The notes: generated by a model from the letters alone, not told the origin. DNA of 64,000 nt from Marinomonas sp. IMCC 4694 (GCF_008122525.1 NZ_VSRV01000001.1:2914001-2978000), one strand, 5' to 3'; counted from the first letter of the stretch, positions 9,422 to 18,735 are shown. Translations and numbers: made by a program.

Positions 9422-10078
9422 TCACACCGGCATAAGCCATAACGCCACCAGCCAAGCAAACCCAATGAACAACGAGAAAATCACGCCCCAACGAGGTGTT
9501 GAGACTGATACAACCGTTTTATGATACGGTTTTTTACCGTTGACCATGGCGTGAATCAGTCGCTCTTTTAACTGTATTTCATGGTACAACACCGCAGCAA
9601 TATGCACCGCTACCAGCCCAATCAGCACATCGGGCAAGATGTGATGAAGCGACGCCAGCTCACTCGCCCAGTCTTCTGGTATCAGGCCATTAAACGGACC
9701 AGACCAAAAAATCTCGTCACTGCTAAACAAGCCCGTGCCCCATTGCACCGTTAAGGCACCCAGCAACACAACGACCATTAAGCCACCCAGTGGGTTATGG
9801 CCTAAATGCGCCTGAGGCTTGCCTTTTAACACAGAAACCAAATAATCCGCGACCGCTTTAGGCCCCTTAATGAACTGGCGAAAACGCGCGTAGTACGAAC
9901 CGTAAAAACCATACAAAATCCGCGCAATCACCACCGCCGACAGGCTGTAGCCCATATAAAAATGGTATTCAATGTATTGACCGTCCAACTTACCGCTCAC
10001 GATCAGCCCCGTGAACAACAGCACCATCAACCAATGGCTCACGCGCACCGGCCAATCCCAAACCAATGTGGATTTCAT
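9422..10078 (-). CDS. Cytochrome b561-type membrane protein
   Basis: This is a 218-residue integral membrane electron carrier of the Ni/Fe-hydrogenase cytochrome b / b561 type. It starts with WDWPVRVSHWLMVLLFTGL, whose His is a typical haem ligand, and has further TM segments around YMGYSLSAVVIARILYGF, NPLGGLMVVVLLGALTVQW, LHHILPDVLIGLVAVHIAAVLYH and a C-terminal one. Histidines in H(x)NPLGG, LHH and VHIAAVLYH fit bis-His haem binding. I use the ATG at 10078, preceded by AAGGAGAG, rather than the longer frame from 10120. It is monocistronic here; the redox partner is unknown. Confidence 0.85.
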   Translation of the reverse strand: MKSTLVWDWPVRVSHWLMVLLFTGLIVSGKLDGQYIEYHFYMGYSLSAVVIARILYGFYGSYYARFRQFIKGPKAVADYLVSVLKGKPQAHLGHNPLGGLMVVVLLGALTVQWGTGLFSSDEIFWSGPFNGLIPEDWASELASLHHILPDVLIGLVAVHIAAVLYHEIQLKERLIHAMVNGKKPYHKTVVSVSTPRWGVIFSLFIGFAWLVALWLMPV

Positions 10079-10324
10079 TTGAGTCACTCTCCTTGAACCT
10101 AAAATACATGCGTTCGCCATTCTCTACGACATTAAACACTCTTATGTGAAAATCCAGCAAATTATTGGCTTAAGTGCGATTTTGTGGAACAGTTTGCGCT
10201 ATGTTTGACGGACATATTTTAGTAACCTGTTCTTATAACAAGCCCCCTGAGCTCACCAGCCTAGACCACAAGGAAGACACACTAGGCTGTTTTCACGAAC
10301 GCATACCCACAAACGAGTCTTTTT

Positions 10325-11608
10325 ATGACAACACTTTATCAACAACATGTAGACGTTCTCATTCATCGATACGAAGACGCCATGGCGCATTTTGGTCTCG
10401 ATGCCATCGTTCTGGCTTCAGGGGAAAAAAGCTACTATTTTCAAGACGATCACACTCACCCTTTTCACGCATACTCTGGCGCTCAGCAGTGGCTGCCTTT
10501 TACGCTTGGCGCCGAAACCTATGTCGTGCTTCAAACGGGCAAACAACCCACCTTGGTATGGCCGGTTCGTGATGATTTTTGGCATGCCCCCAATCCGGTA
10601 CCGGGTGGTGACTGGCAAAAAAATTGGTCTATCATTCCCGCCAAAAAAAACGACGCATGGTTCAGCAACCTCCCAAAACACACCGCGTGGCTTGGACCAC
10701 AGCCGATAACGGCCGCGGTGGTTTGTGACGGCTTAAAAGCCTATGTGGACTTTGCAAAAGCGGTAAAAACAGATTTCGAAATTCAAGCCATGCGCCGTGC
10801 CAGTGAACGCGCTGTAGCAGGACACGTAGCCGCAAAAGACGCTTTTTTGGCTGGTATGAGCGAATTAGAGATTCATTTGGCGTTCCTAAAAGCCAGCCAA
10901 CAAACGGCGGCGCAAGAACCGTATCCAGGTATTGTTGGCTTAAATGAACACGCCGCCGTTTTGCATTATGAACACAAATCCATCGAACAAATGGAGAATT
11001 CTCGCACGTTACTGATTGACGCAGGCGCCTCTGAACACGGCTACGCGAGCGACATTACTCGCACCTTTGTCCGTCATGACGATGACTTCAGCGCACTGGT
11101 CAACGATCTCGACACCATGGAACAGAAACTGTGCCGCAGCGTCATGTCTGGGGTTAGTTTCCGCGACTTACATCAAGACACGTTAGTCGGTATCGCAACC
11201 TTGCTTCACGATCATAAAATTTGTGCATTGAGCGTTGAGGAGCAGTTAACCAAACGCATCCCGCAGGTTTTCTTTCCGCATGGTTTGGGCCATTTATTAG
11301 GATTGCAGGTTCACGATGTGGGTGGTCATCAAACCGATTCCGCAGGCACTTTGAGCAAACCAGACGAAAGCGCGCCTTTCTTGCGACTCACCAGAACATT
11401 AGAAAAAAACATGGTGGTGACCATTGAACCGGGTCTGTATTTTATTCCCATGTTAATAGAGAAAATGCAGGCCGAAATGGTGAATCATGGATGTGATATG
11501 GCTCGTATTCAGCACTTCATGCCCTATGGCGGTATACGAATCGAAGACAACGTTGTGGTAAAAGACGATCTTCCTGAAAACTTAACGCGTGAAACTGGGC
11601 TCATCTGA
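10325..11608 (+). CDS. pepQ: Xaa-Pro dipeptidase (M24B)
   Basis: This cytosolic 427-residue enzyme splits dipeptides with a C-terminal proline. The pita-bread M24 fold is supported by the five metal ligands in order: Asp in LLIDAGASEHGY, Asp in ASDITRTF, His in FFPHGLGHLLGLQVHD, Glu in VVTIEPGLYF, and Glu in YGGIRIEDNVV. Length and the RIEDNV ending match bacterial PepQ. It is followed by a convergent LacI-type regulator, with a long palindrome between them that probably ends both transcripts. Confidence 0.92.
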   Translation: MTTLYQQHVDVLIHRYEDAMAHFGLDAIVLASGEKSYYFQDDHTHPFHAYSGAQQWLPFTLGAETYVVLQTGKQPTLVWPVRDDFWHAPNPVPGGDWQKNWSIIPAKKNDAWFSNLPKHTAWLGPQPITAAVVCDGLKAYVDFAKAVKTDFEIQAMRRASERAVAGHVAAKDAFLAGMSELEIHLAFLKASQQTAAQEPYPGIVGLNEHAAVLHYEHKSIEQMENSRTLLIDAGASEHGYASDITRTFVRHDDDFSALVNDLDTMEQKLCRSVMSGVSFRDLHQDTLVGIATLLHDHKICALSVEEQLTKRIPQVFFPHGLGHLLGLQVHDVGGHQTDSAGTLSKPDESAPFLRLTRTLEKNMVVTIEPGLYFIPMLIEKMQAEMVNHGCDMARIQHFMPYGGIRIEDNVVVKDDLPENLTRETGLI

Positions 11609-11692
11609 TGGAAGTAATAAATATCGTTTATCATGTATGCTGCAGCACCATTTTCGCGCCATATAGATCATAATAACAGACCCCCTATTCAA

Positions 11693-11736
11693 TATTTCTA
11701 GCTATAACGGATAGCTATCCGTTATAGCTAGAAATA
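11693..11736. terminator. Perfect 44-bp palindrome between convergent genes
   Basis: The left half starts TATTTCTAGCTATAACGG and the right half is its exact reverse complement, with no spacer. It sits 85 bp after pepQ and 32 bp after the stop of the minus-strand LacI gene, where a bidirectional terminator would be expected. However, there is no T-run on either side and the stem is AT-rich, so it could instead be a protein-binding site or recombination site. Confidence 0.5.
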
Positions 11737-11767
11737 ATCAGTTGATGCTTTTTGTAGCTATTCATTC

Positions 11768-12829
11768 TCACACATTCTCTGAAATACATATATCAAACGG
11801 TAATAAAGTTGCTTCAGGGCGACCTTTTAACGGACGCTCTGAGTGAAGCATGTCATCAACCAAACGAGCCGATAAACACTGCCGAGGATGAGAGATGACC
11901 ATGTTAATTAAACCGTCTAATAAAGCGGCACGCGTTTTGTCCGTAAGTTCATTGCATACCACAATCAAATCCTGTGCTTGCTTGACACTTTTCAATACAT
12001 TTAACATGCCTTCTACACCACCAGTGCAGTACAGACCTACCAAATCAGGGTTGTGCTTCAACAATTCCAGTGTCGCCTCTTCTGCCAATGATGCATCTTC
12101 TAAGCTCACAATGGCTTCTACAATTTGGAACCGCGGCGTATTTTCACGACAATATGAGCGAAAACTGGCTTCACACAGCTCTTGGCATAAATAGCGATGA
12201 CTCCCCATGATAATGCCTATTTTGCCTTCTTTCGAGCTTAAATGAGTAATCGCCCATGCCGCTGTACGTCCCGCAGAGCGGTTGTCGATTCCTATAGAAC
12301 CAGCTCTGTCTACAGCCGTTACATCACTTAATAAAGTAAAGACAGGGATACCCATTGCCTGTGTTTCTTCAATGGATTGATTAACTCGAGGGTGATCCGC
12401 AGTGACAACAGCAATCGCATCCACTTGATGACGAAGCTGCTCAATGGCTTGTATTACCGCCCGCGGAGTTAATTCTTCTAAAAAGTGTATTACCGGTATA
12501 ATTTCTGCTTGTTCATTTTCGGTACACGCAACTCGGAGGGACTCTGCTAATTCCCGATAAAATACACTCGCATAGCGCTGTAAAATAAAACCTAATTTTT
12601 TCTCTCGCCCTTGCCTGTCTAGCCGCATGCGTATCAAGTTAGCGCCATGAAAACCTAAGACTTGTGCGGCTTGCAGTACGCGTTCGATGGTTTTCACCTT
12701 CACTTTGGCTCGACCATTAATCACTCGGTCAACTGTCGCGACACCAACACCTGCTTCTTTTGCCACTTGTGCCAAGGTGATTTTACGTGATTTTTTATTT
12801 TTGATATTTTCTATCATTTTTTCACTCAA
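11768..12829 (-). CDS. LacI-family transcriptional regulator (inositol-type locus)
   Basis: This 353-residue regulator has a LacI headpiece (residues about 15-70: ITLAQVAKEAGVGVATVDRVINGRAKVKVKTIERV) and a periplasmic-binding-protein-like sensor domain with IGIDNRSAGRTAAW and VVCNELTD. The DRVINGR hinge variant and sensor resemble regulators of sugar or inositol ABC loci. It is divergent from the IolG-like gene at 13199, separated by about 370 bp, so it probably controls that operon and itself. The inducer is not visible from sequence. Confidence 0.85.
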   Translation of the reverse strand: MSEKMIENIKNKKSRKITLAQVAKEAGVGVATVDRVINGRAKVKVKTIERVLQAAQVLGFHGANLIRMRLDRQGREKKLGFILQRYASVFYRELAESLRVACTENEQAEIIPVIHFLEELTPRAVIQAIEQLRHQVDAIAVVTADHPRVNQSIEETQAMGIPVFTLLSDVTAVDRAGSIGIDNRSAGRTAAWAITHLSSKEGKIGIIMGSHRYLCQELCEASFRSYCRENTPRFQIVEAIVSLEDASLAEEATLELLKHNPDLVGLYCTGGVEGMLNVLKSVKQAQDLIVVCNELTDKTRAALLDGLINMVISHPRQCLSARLVDDMLHSERPLKGRPEATLLPFDICISENV

Positions 12830-13198
12830 ATTTTTTGATGTTTTGATAGCAAATCATATCATTTAGTTTTTTTATTTCAATATTTAGAGAATACTCCAAG
12901 TCAATCTAGTTGGCGGACAAAAAATGTACGCATCAAGATGCAGAATAACATTATAAAAACAACACTAAAAATGATAAAACTCTTTTTTATCAATTGTTTG
13001 GAGCATAAAAATGAAAAAAATCATCACCAATAAATTGCCTTTCTTATCTATATTCATCTCTCTAAATCCACTTTATCTCATTTCTACTCGCTCAAGTAAC
13101 GACAAGATTTAGTTTGGCTTTAAAAGTATAAAAAGTCACACGTGTGTTGATTTTTTAATATAAAAACTATCATTTTTTAATCTTTTAGAGGCGTATTT
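12830..13198. promoter_or_regulatory. Divergent control region of LacI regulator and iolG operon
   Basis: This AT-rich stretch lies between two divergent genes and must hold both promoters. No clean palindromic operator was seen; the best symmetry is a weak TGAT-N5-ATCA near 12850. A small ORF with a ribosome binding site lies inside at 13011-13112. Confidence 0.4.
13011..13112 (+). CDS. Possible 33-residue small ORF with hydrophobic stretch
   Basis: An ATG 8 bp after TTGGAG opens a frame of 33 codons starting MKKIITNKLPFLSIFISLN, a basic start followed by a hydrophobic segment like a signal peptide or tiny membrane protein. It lies upstream of iolG on the same strand. It may be a leader peptide, a remnant of a lost secreted protein, or chance in AT-rich DNA. 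Nothing else supports it. Confidence 0.25.
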   Translation: MKKIITNKLPFLSIFISLNPLYLISTRSSNDKI

Positions 13199-14206
13199 AT
13201 GACGTTGAAGTTAGGAGTTATTGGTATTGGTGCCATTGGAAAAGACCATATTAAACGCATCCACCATAAATTAAGCCGCGCCAGCATTGTCGCAGTGAAT
13301 GATGTAAACCGAGAGCAAACTGATGCGTTTTTATTACAAGAGACCATTGATGCCGTGTATTTCGAAAGCGGAATTGATCTTATTCAATCAAAAGATGTTG
13401 ATGCAATCCTCGTAACGTCGTGGGGACCAACGCATGAAGAGTTTGTATTGGCTGCAGTGGAAGCAGGGAAATACGTTTTTTGTGAAAAACCATTAGCCGT
13501 CACCGCTGAAGGTTGTCGTCATATAGTTGATGCGGAGATTAAAGCCGGGAAGCACTTGGTTCAAGTTGGTTTCATGCGTCGTTTTGATAGAGGTTATCGT
13601 CGGTTAAAACGCGTGATTACTGATCAAGAAATGGGGCTTCCCCTGATACTAAACTGCGCACACAGAGCACCAGCTGCACCAGGGTTCTTTGGTGACATGG
13701 CCATTAGCGATTCATTAGTACATGAATTTGATGTGTTACGTTGGTTACTCCAAGACGATTATGTTTCAGCTCAGGTCATTCAACCTCGTGGTACTCGACT
13801 TTGCGATGAAGGACTGCAAGACCCACACGTCATTCTGTTAAGAACCCGTGATGGTATTTTGATCAATATCGAAAGCTTTGTGAATTGCCAGTACGGCTAT
13901 GACATTCAATGCAACATAATATGCGAATCAGGCACAGTGTCATTACCAGAACCAAGCAGCTTACAACGCCGCCACAATGCACGCTTATCCACTGAAATCA
14001 TTGTCGATTGGCAAGAACGTTTCGTTGATGCTTTCGATGTAGAACTACAAGAATGGATCGACGCTACTTTAGCAGGCGAAATGAATGGCCCAAGCGCATG
14101 GGATGGCTATGTTGTCGCAGTTACGGCTGACGTCTGCCTCAAAGCCAAACATTCAGGAGCAATCGAAGCCATTGATATCCCTGAAAAACCCACTTTTTAT
14201 CAATAA
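13199..14206 (+). CDS. iolG: Inositol 2-dehydrogenase-like oxidoreductase (Gfo/Idh/MocA)
   Basis: This 335-residue NAD(P)-dependent dehydrogenase is of the IolG type, expected to oxidise myo-inositol or a related polyol to the ketone in the cytosol. The N-terminal Rossmann motif is VIGIGAIGKDHIKRI, the catalytic Lys lies in CEKPLAVT (about residue 96), and the active-site Asp/His in DMAISDSLVHEFDVLRWLL. AGAGG precedes the ATG. It is first in a three-gene run with a TIM-barrel protein and a sugar-binding protein. The substrate assignment is by family similarity and context. Confidence 0.8.
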   Translation: MTLKLGVIGIGAIGKDHIKRIHHKLSRASIVAVNDVNREQTDAFLLQETIDAVYFESGIDLIQSKDVDAILVTSWGPTHEEFVLAAVEAGKYVFCEKPLAVTAEGCRHIVDAEIKAGKHLVQVGFMRRFDRGYRRLKRVITDQEMGLPLILNCAHRAPAAPGFFGDMAISDSLVHEFDVLRWLLQDDYVSAQVIQPRGTRLCDEGLQDPHVILLRTRDGILINIESFVNCQYGYDIQCNIICESGTVSLPEPSSLQRRHNARLSTEIIVDWQERFVDAFDVELQEWIDATLAGEMNGPSAWDGYVVAVTADVCLKAKHSGAIEAIDIPEKPTFYQ

Positions 14207-14262
14207 CAAAACGCTATTTTACACATTGATGTGTTTTACAAAAAAATAACAAGCGAGTGATT

Positions 14263-15204
14263 ATGAAATTATCTTTTTGTACCGACAGTCTTGGCCATTT
14301 GTCTTTTGAAGACATGCTAGACACCCTTCAATCCATGAATGTCGAGGGCGTTGAATTAACCACTGGTGGCTGGTCAAGCGCACCTCACTTAAACATGGAA
14401 GAATTACTTGCGAGCGAAGAAAAACGTAAGCAATACTTGGCCGCCATTGAGTCTCATGGGCTAGAAATTGCTGCTCTGAATGTATCTGGCAACCCCTTAG
14501 ATCCAGGTACGCTGGGTAAGCATCATCGAGAAGTAACACACAACACCATGATTTTGGCTGGCCTTCTTGGCGTCAAGAAAATCGTCATGATGAGTGGCTT
14601 GCCTGCTGCAAGCCCAAATGATGAAGTGCCAAACTGGATCACATATACCGTTAGCTGGCCTCCTATTTTAAAAGAGCGCTTAGATTACCAATGGAATGAC
14701 GTAGCAATTCCTTACTGGAAAGACCTCGTTGTCCACGCAAAGAGTAATGGTGTAGAAAAAATTGCCCTTGAGAACTTCAGCTCAATGTTGGTTTGGAATC
14801 CAGAAACCTTGTTCCGCCTACGAAACGCAGTGGACCCGATGATTGGCCTAAACCTCGACCCTAGCCATTTAATCTGGATGGGGGCAGACCCTATAGCCGC
14901 AGCACGCGCTCTTGGGCCAGCAATTCACCATTGTCATGGTAAGGACGTTCGACTTGAACGAGGGCTTGTCGATATCAACGGTTTGCTCGAGACCAAACCA
15001 GTTGAAGATACTGCAAACCGTGCTTGGAACTATGTGGCAGTAGGTTGTGGGCAAGATCTACAGTGGTGGAAAGCGTTTTTCTCTGTAGTTCGAATGTCCG
15101 GATACAACGATTGGGTATCACTTGAAATGGAAGACTTAACCATGTCCGTTGAAGCGGGCGTAAAAACCTCAATAGATGCGTTACACGCATCATTAAGTCG
15201 CTAA
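14263..15204 (+). CDS. Sugar phosphate isomerase/epimerase-like TIM barrel (IolE/IolH type)
   Basis: This 313-residue xylose-isomerase-like TIM barrel carries the expected metal-binding acidic and His residues: Glu in IALENFS, Asp/His in NLDPSHLIWMG, His in HHCHGKDV, and a C-terminal Glu in WVSLEMEDL. Family members isomerise or dehydrate keto-inositols and related sugars. I start at the ATG at 14263 rather than the GTG six bases earlier. It lies 56 bp after iolG, so the two probably act on consecutive intermediates. Confidence 0.75.
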   Translation: MKLSFCTDSLGHLSFEDMLDTLQSMNVEGVELTTGGWSSAPHLNMEELLASEEKRKQYLAAIESHGLEIAALNVSGNPLDPGTLGKHHREVTHNTMILAGLLGVKKIVMMSGLPAASPNDEVPNWITYTVSWPPILKERLDYQWNDVAIPYWKDLVVHAKSNGVEKIALENFSSMLVWNPETLFRLRNAVDPMIGLNLDPSHLIWMGADPIAAARALGPAIHHCHGKDVRLERGLVDINGLLETKPVEDTANRAWNYVAVGCGQDLQWWKAFFSVVRMSGYNDWVSLEMEDLTMSVEAGVKTSIDALHASLSR

Positions 15205-15278
15205 TATGAATCAAAAAAACTAACAGGTTAACCATTAAGCTATTTTGCTTAACACCGTTAAATTAGAGGATAAAAATA

Positions 15279-16214
15279 ATGAAAAAGTTACTCTTAACAA
15301 CAACACTCGCAGCAACACTCATTTCTAGCACTGCTATGGCAGACAATTATAAGGTAGGCATCAGTCTTTTCAGCTTTGATGATTTATTCTTATCTGTCCT
15401 ACGTGGCAGTTTAAGCTCATCCGCTGAAGAGGAAGGTATTGACGCCCAGATGGAAGACGCCAAAAATGAAATCGGCGTTCAACTCAATCAAATCCAAAAC
15501 TTCATTGCCTCAGGTGTGGACGGCATTATCATAGATACGGTGGATTCTGACGCAACACAAGCGATGACAGAATATGCAGAAGAAGCTGGCATACCACTTG
15601 TTTTTGTTGGTCGTCGCCCAATAAATGTCGACTTTTTACCAGACAACCAAGCATTTGTGGCATCAAATGAAATTGATTCAGGCACGCTACAAACCAAAGA
15701 AGTATGCCGCTTATTAAATGGCAAAGGCGATGTCGCCGTCATGATGGGCACACTAGGTGACAATGCTGCCCAACAACGAACTAAAGATATTCATGATGTC
15801 ATCGCGACGCCAGAATGTTCGGGGCTCAAAATAGTTGTTGAGCAATCTGCAAACTTTACTCGAACAGAGGGCAACGATCTAATGACCAACTGGCTAACTG
15901 CAGGCATCACATTTGATGCAGTAATCGCCAATAATGATGAAATGGCCATTGGTGCCATTCAAGCAATGAAAGCTGCCGATATCGATATGAAAAACGTTGT
16001 CATTGCAGGCATTGATGCTACCGCAGACGCCTTAGCAGCAATGAAAGCAGGCGATCTCGATGTGACCGTTTACCAAAATGCTGCAGCTCAAGGCAAAGGC
16101 GCAATGCAAACTCTACTTAAGCTGATGAAGGGTGAAGATGTCGATCAAAAAGTGTGGATTCCTTTTGAGCTCGTCACACCAAACAATATGAACGAGTACA
16201 TCAAGCTCAACTAG
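15279..16214 (+). CDS. Sugar ABC transporter periplasmic binding protein (class B, inositol/ribose type)
   Basis: The 311-residue protein has a signal peptide ending near TAMA-DNYKVG. It is followed by the type I periplasmic-binding fold (KVGISLFSFDDLFLSVLRG; GVDGIIIDTVDSDAT; VIANNDEMAIGAIQAM; IAGIDATADALAAMKAG) as in RbsB and inositol-binding proteins. AGAGGA sits 7 bp before the ATG. A strong terminator follows at once, and no ABC ATPase or permease gene follows in this window. The partner permease must be encoded elsewhere, or the system is broken. Confidence 0.85.
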   Translation: MKKLLLTTTLAATLISSTAMADNYKVGISLFSFDDLFLSVLRGSLSSSAEEEGIDAQMEDAKNEIGVQLNQIQNFIASGVDGIIIDTVDSDATQAMTEYAEEAGIPLVFVGRRPINVDFLPDNQAFVASNEIDSGTLQTKEVCRLLNGKGDVAVMMGTLGDNAAQQRTKDIHDVIATPECSGLKIVVEQSANFTRTEGNDLMTNWLTAGITFDAVIANNDEMAIGAIQAMKAADIDMKNVVIAGIDATADALAAMKAGDLDVTVYQNAAAQGKGAMQTLLKLMKGEDVDQKVWIPFELVTPNNMNEYIKLN

Positions 16215-16248
16215 CTTTCGATTTGTTCGCTTCCTCGAACAAGCATTG

Positions 16249-16283
16249 GCTGCACTCTTCAAAAGAAGAGTGCAGCTTTTTTT
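16249..16283 (+). terminator. Rho-independent terminator after the binding-protein gene
   Basis: A perfect 12-bp stem (GCTGCACTCTTC / GAAGAGTGCAGC) with an AAAA loop is followed by seven T. It lies 35 bp after the stop codon. Confidence 0.93.
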
Positions 16284-16293
16284 ATTATACTAA

Positions 16294-17510
16294 GAGACCT
16301 TTGCATGAGCAGTCGATCTAGCCATATTGCTTGCCAAAGGTCTTTTATAAAAAATTCAATCAACGTCTTTATAGAAAACGGTCAACATCGTTAAAAATCA
16401 GTGCTCTTTAACTCATAAAAATGCCCACATAGTCCACTTGGACGGACTTTACTTGCTATCTCAGCATTCTCGTTGGATACGAAACGCCCGTTTTAGGTTG
16501 TAAGCCATACAAATTAAACTCACCCTAGCCTGATTGCGAGCCCGTCCTAGATAACGCGCTTTACCTAACCCATAGTGCAATTTCATTATCCCAAAGACAT
16601 GCTCTACACGGGAACGAATACTGGAAAAATAACGGTTTTGCTTTTCTTGATCCTCGTTAAGAGGTCTATTACGATAAGCTCGATGGATAATGCATTCTTT
16701 GACCTTTTTTTGCTTCAATAACCTGCTGTGCTGGGCACTTTTGTACGCACTGTCTGCATACACTTCCCGCTCATGACCAGTGAGTATCGATTCAAATGGA
16801 ATCGAATCGTGAACATTGCCTGCCGTGAGCATGACTTCTTTGACAAAACCATCCTCATCCACATTTGTATGGGCCTTAAAACCATAGGTGGTTTTACGTT
16901 TTCCATCGCTGCTTTGCTTAACGCTATAGCCTGCTTCTGGGTCTTGCGTGTTTTTACCCTCAGCATTCTTACGAGGACGAGCATTCTTCGCTTCTATCAC
17001 GCTGGCATCTATGATGCTTATCTCACCTTGTTTGATGATCAGACTTTGTTCGGCTAACTGGGCATTGATCTCGGTCATCGCTGCGTCTAGTAATCCGTTT
17101 TTCTCTAGCAGATTACGGAAACGCCAAATTGTACTGTGGTCGGGAACGCCTTGATCTAGGCCGACACCGACAAACCGGCGAAATAATAAGTCGCGAGCCA
17201 GTGCTTTTTCCAGCGCTGGGTCACTTAGGTTGTGCCATGATTGCAATAACAAAGCTTTAAACATCATCAACGGAGGCCAAGCGCGTTCACCTTTTGTACG
17301 GTTGTGAATGTCACAGAATAATCGCTCAATGCAGGACCAATTCAACAAGTCATGAATCTCGTCAAATTCTTCAATAAACCGATTCGATGCTTGCAGCGCA
17401 TCGGCAAAGCTCTGTTGTTTTAACTCTTTCCACGCCATTTTTTGATTGCTCTTCTTTGCTTTTGGTTATTATCTCATAGGATCGAAGGGGATTATTCGTG
17501 CAAAGGTCTC
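16294..17510 (-). mobile_element. IS5-family insertion sequence, about 1217 bp
   Basis: Both outer ends begin GAGACCTTTGCA (16294 and, inverted, 17510), and the 5-bp direct repeat ACTAA flanks the element at 16289-16293 and 17511-17515. The single transposase gene is intact. Intact target duplication means the IS inserted without deleting neighbouring DNA. Confidence 0.85.
16461..17438 (-). CDS. IS5-family transposase
   Basis: The 325-residue DDE transposase has catalytic residues in SIIDASVIEAK (Asp, about 143), EVYADSAYKSA (Asp, about 222) and SRVEHVFGIMKLHYGL (Glu, near 288), the usual IS5 pattern. An N-terminal DUF772-type region (WPPLMMFKALLLQSWHNLSD) is also present. The frame is complete, so the element is potentially active. 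Confidence 0.93.
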   Translation of the reverse strand: MAWKELKQQSFADALQASNRFIEEFDEIHDLLNWSCIERLFCDIHNRTKGERAWPPLMMFKALLLQSWHNLSDPALEKALARDLLFRRFVGVGLDQGVPDHSTIWRFRNLLEKNGLLDAAMTEINAQLAEQSLIIKQGEISIIDASVIEAKNARPRKNAEGKNTQDPEAGYSVKQSSDGKRKTTYGFKAHTNVDEDGFVKEVMLTAGNVHDSIPFESILTGHEREVYADSAYKSAQHSRLLKQKKVKECIIHRAYRNRPLNEDQEKQNRYFSSIRSRVEHVFGIMKLHYGLGKARYLGRARNQARVSLICMAYNLKRAFRIQREC

Positions 17511-17662
17511 ACTAAGCCTTTTTCCGCTTATTTATTCTATCCTTCCATTTACAATCTATAACTAAAGAGCAATAAAATGAGCAAAATATGGAATGGATTC
17601 AGTCTTTATAAACCTCGAAGCATCGGCTAAGGTTATGTTGGTTGTGAAACACTTGCTCAGAG

Positions 17663-17688
17663 AGCGATCATTTTTGATCGCTTATAAT
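17663..17688 (+). promoter_or_regulatory. Inverted repeat abutting a TATAAT box upstream of TTT operon 1
   Basis: AGCGATCA-TTTT-TGATCGCT is a perfect 8-bp inverted repeat at 17663-17682, and TATAAT follows immediately at 17683. The position, 55 bp before the tctC start, suits an operator overlapping the promoter. No good -35 box was seen at 17 bp, so the promoter may need an activator. Confidence 0.45.
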
Positions 17689-17742
17689 AAAAACATTCAC
17701 CAAGCCAACGCCATCAACTGATGGACAACACAGAGGCCTATA

Positions 17743-18735
17743 ATGAAAAAAACAACAATTACGTTACTAGCAGCACTATCCCTTTCTTCCACTTTAAGCT
17801 TTGCCGCTTACCCAAATAAAGATGTCCAAGGCATTATCCAATGGGGCGCCGGCGGTTCAACCGATACGGTCATGCGCTCTATTGCTCCTCATGTTGAAAA
17901 AGAGCTGGGGGGTGACATCATCCTAACGAACAAAACCGGCGGCGTTGGTGCAATTGCTACCAAATACGTAAACGCCAAAAAGGCGGACGGTTATACACTT
18001 CTAATGGGCGCTGAAAACCCACAGATGTACAAAATTCTTGGCCTTTCAGACATTGACTACAGCGACATGATCGCCATCAACGTCTTGGCGCGTGGCACGC
18101 CTATTATTGTGGCCAACAACGACGCTCCCTTCAACACCATGCAAGAATTTGTTGCCTACGCAAAAGCGAATCCAGGCGAAGTCAAAATCGGCTCAACAGG
18201 CCCAGGCGGTCTTACCTCTATTGTATTAGCAATGATTGCGTCTCAAGTTGATTTGGAGTACACCAGCATTCCTTACAACGGTGACGGCCCAGCCTTAACG
18301 GCGCTTCAAGGCGGTGCAATTGACGTAATGCCAGCCGTATTAGGCGCGACAATTGAGCAAATCAAAGCCGGCCGTATGAAAGCCATCAGCATTGTCGACG
18401 TAGAAGCCAACAAACTTTTACCAAACCTTGCACCTATTACAGACGCGCTACCCGGCATGAAATCTTACCTACCCTGGGGCCCTTTCTTTGGTGTCTTTGC
18501 TAAGAAAGGCACGCCAGATGAGGCCATTGAAAAATTGCAAGCCGCTTTCCAGAAAGCCGCATTCAACAAAGATTTTGTTGATCTAATGCAAAAACGCGGA
18601 TTCACCATCATGAACATTTCTGGCCAAGAAGCCGATTACTTTCTTGAAGGCTACCGTTCAACGTCTTCTTGGTTGGTTCACGATGCGGGCTTTAGCAAAT
18701 TCTCACCCGAAGAGTTTGGTATCCGTAAACCATAG
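17743..18735 (+). CDS. tctC: TTT transporter periplasmic binding protein TctC, copy 1
   Basis: This 330-residue secreted protein has a signal peptide ending near SFA-AYPNKDVQ. The Bug/TctC fold is shown by IIQWGAGGSTDTVMRS, NKTGGVGAIATKYV, SIPYNGDGPALTALQGGAIDVM and LPWGPFFGVF. It captures a carboxylate and delivers it to TctAB. It is nearly the same as the protein at 42587, and both lie before tctB and tctA, so the two operons are duplicates. A terminator-like hairpin separates it from tctB. The ligand is unknown; carboxylates of the nearby aromatic pathway are possible. Confidence 0.92.
   Translation: MKKTTITLLAALSLSSTLSFAAYPNKDVQGIIQWGAGGSTDTVMRSIAPHVEKELGGDIILTNKTGGVGAIATKYVNAKKADGYTLLMGAENPQMYKILGLSDIDYSDMIAINVLARGTPIIVANNDAPFNTMQEFVAYAKANPGEVKIGSTGPGGLTSIVLAMIASQVDLEYTSIPYNGDGPALTALQGGAIDVMPAVLGATIEQIKAGRMKAISIVDVEANKLLPNLAPITDALPGMKSYLPWGPFFGVFAKKGTPDEAIEKLQAAFQKAAFNKDFVDLMQKRGFTIMNISGQEADYFLEGYRSTSSWLVHDAGFSKFSPEEFGIRKP

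Noticed and set aside
10174..10572. ORF of 132 codons overlapping the start of pepQ
   Set aside because: Frame shadow with Arg/Ser-rich, non-protein-like composition; pepQ is clear in the other frame.
16294..16350. AGACCTTTGC … GCCAAAGGTCT hairpin as a terminator
   Set aside because: Its first arm is the IS5 end repeat; the true terminator of the upstream gene is at 16249-16283.
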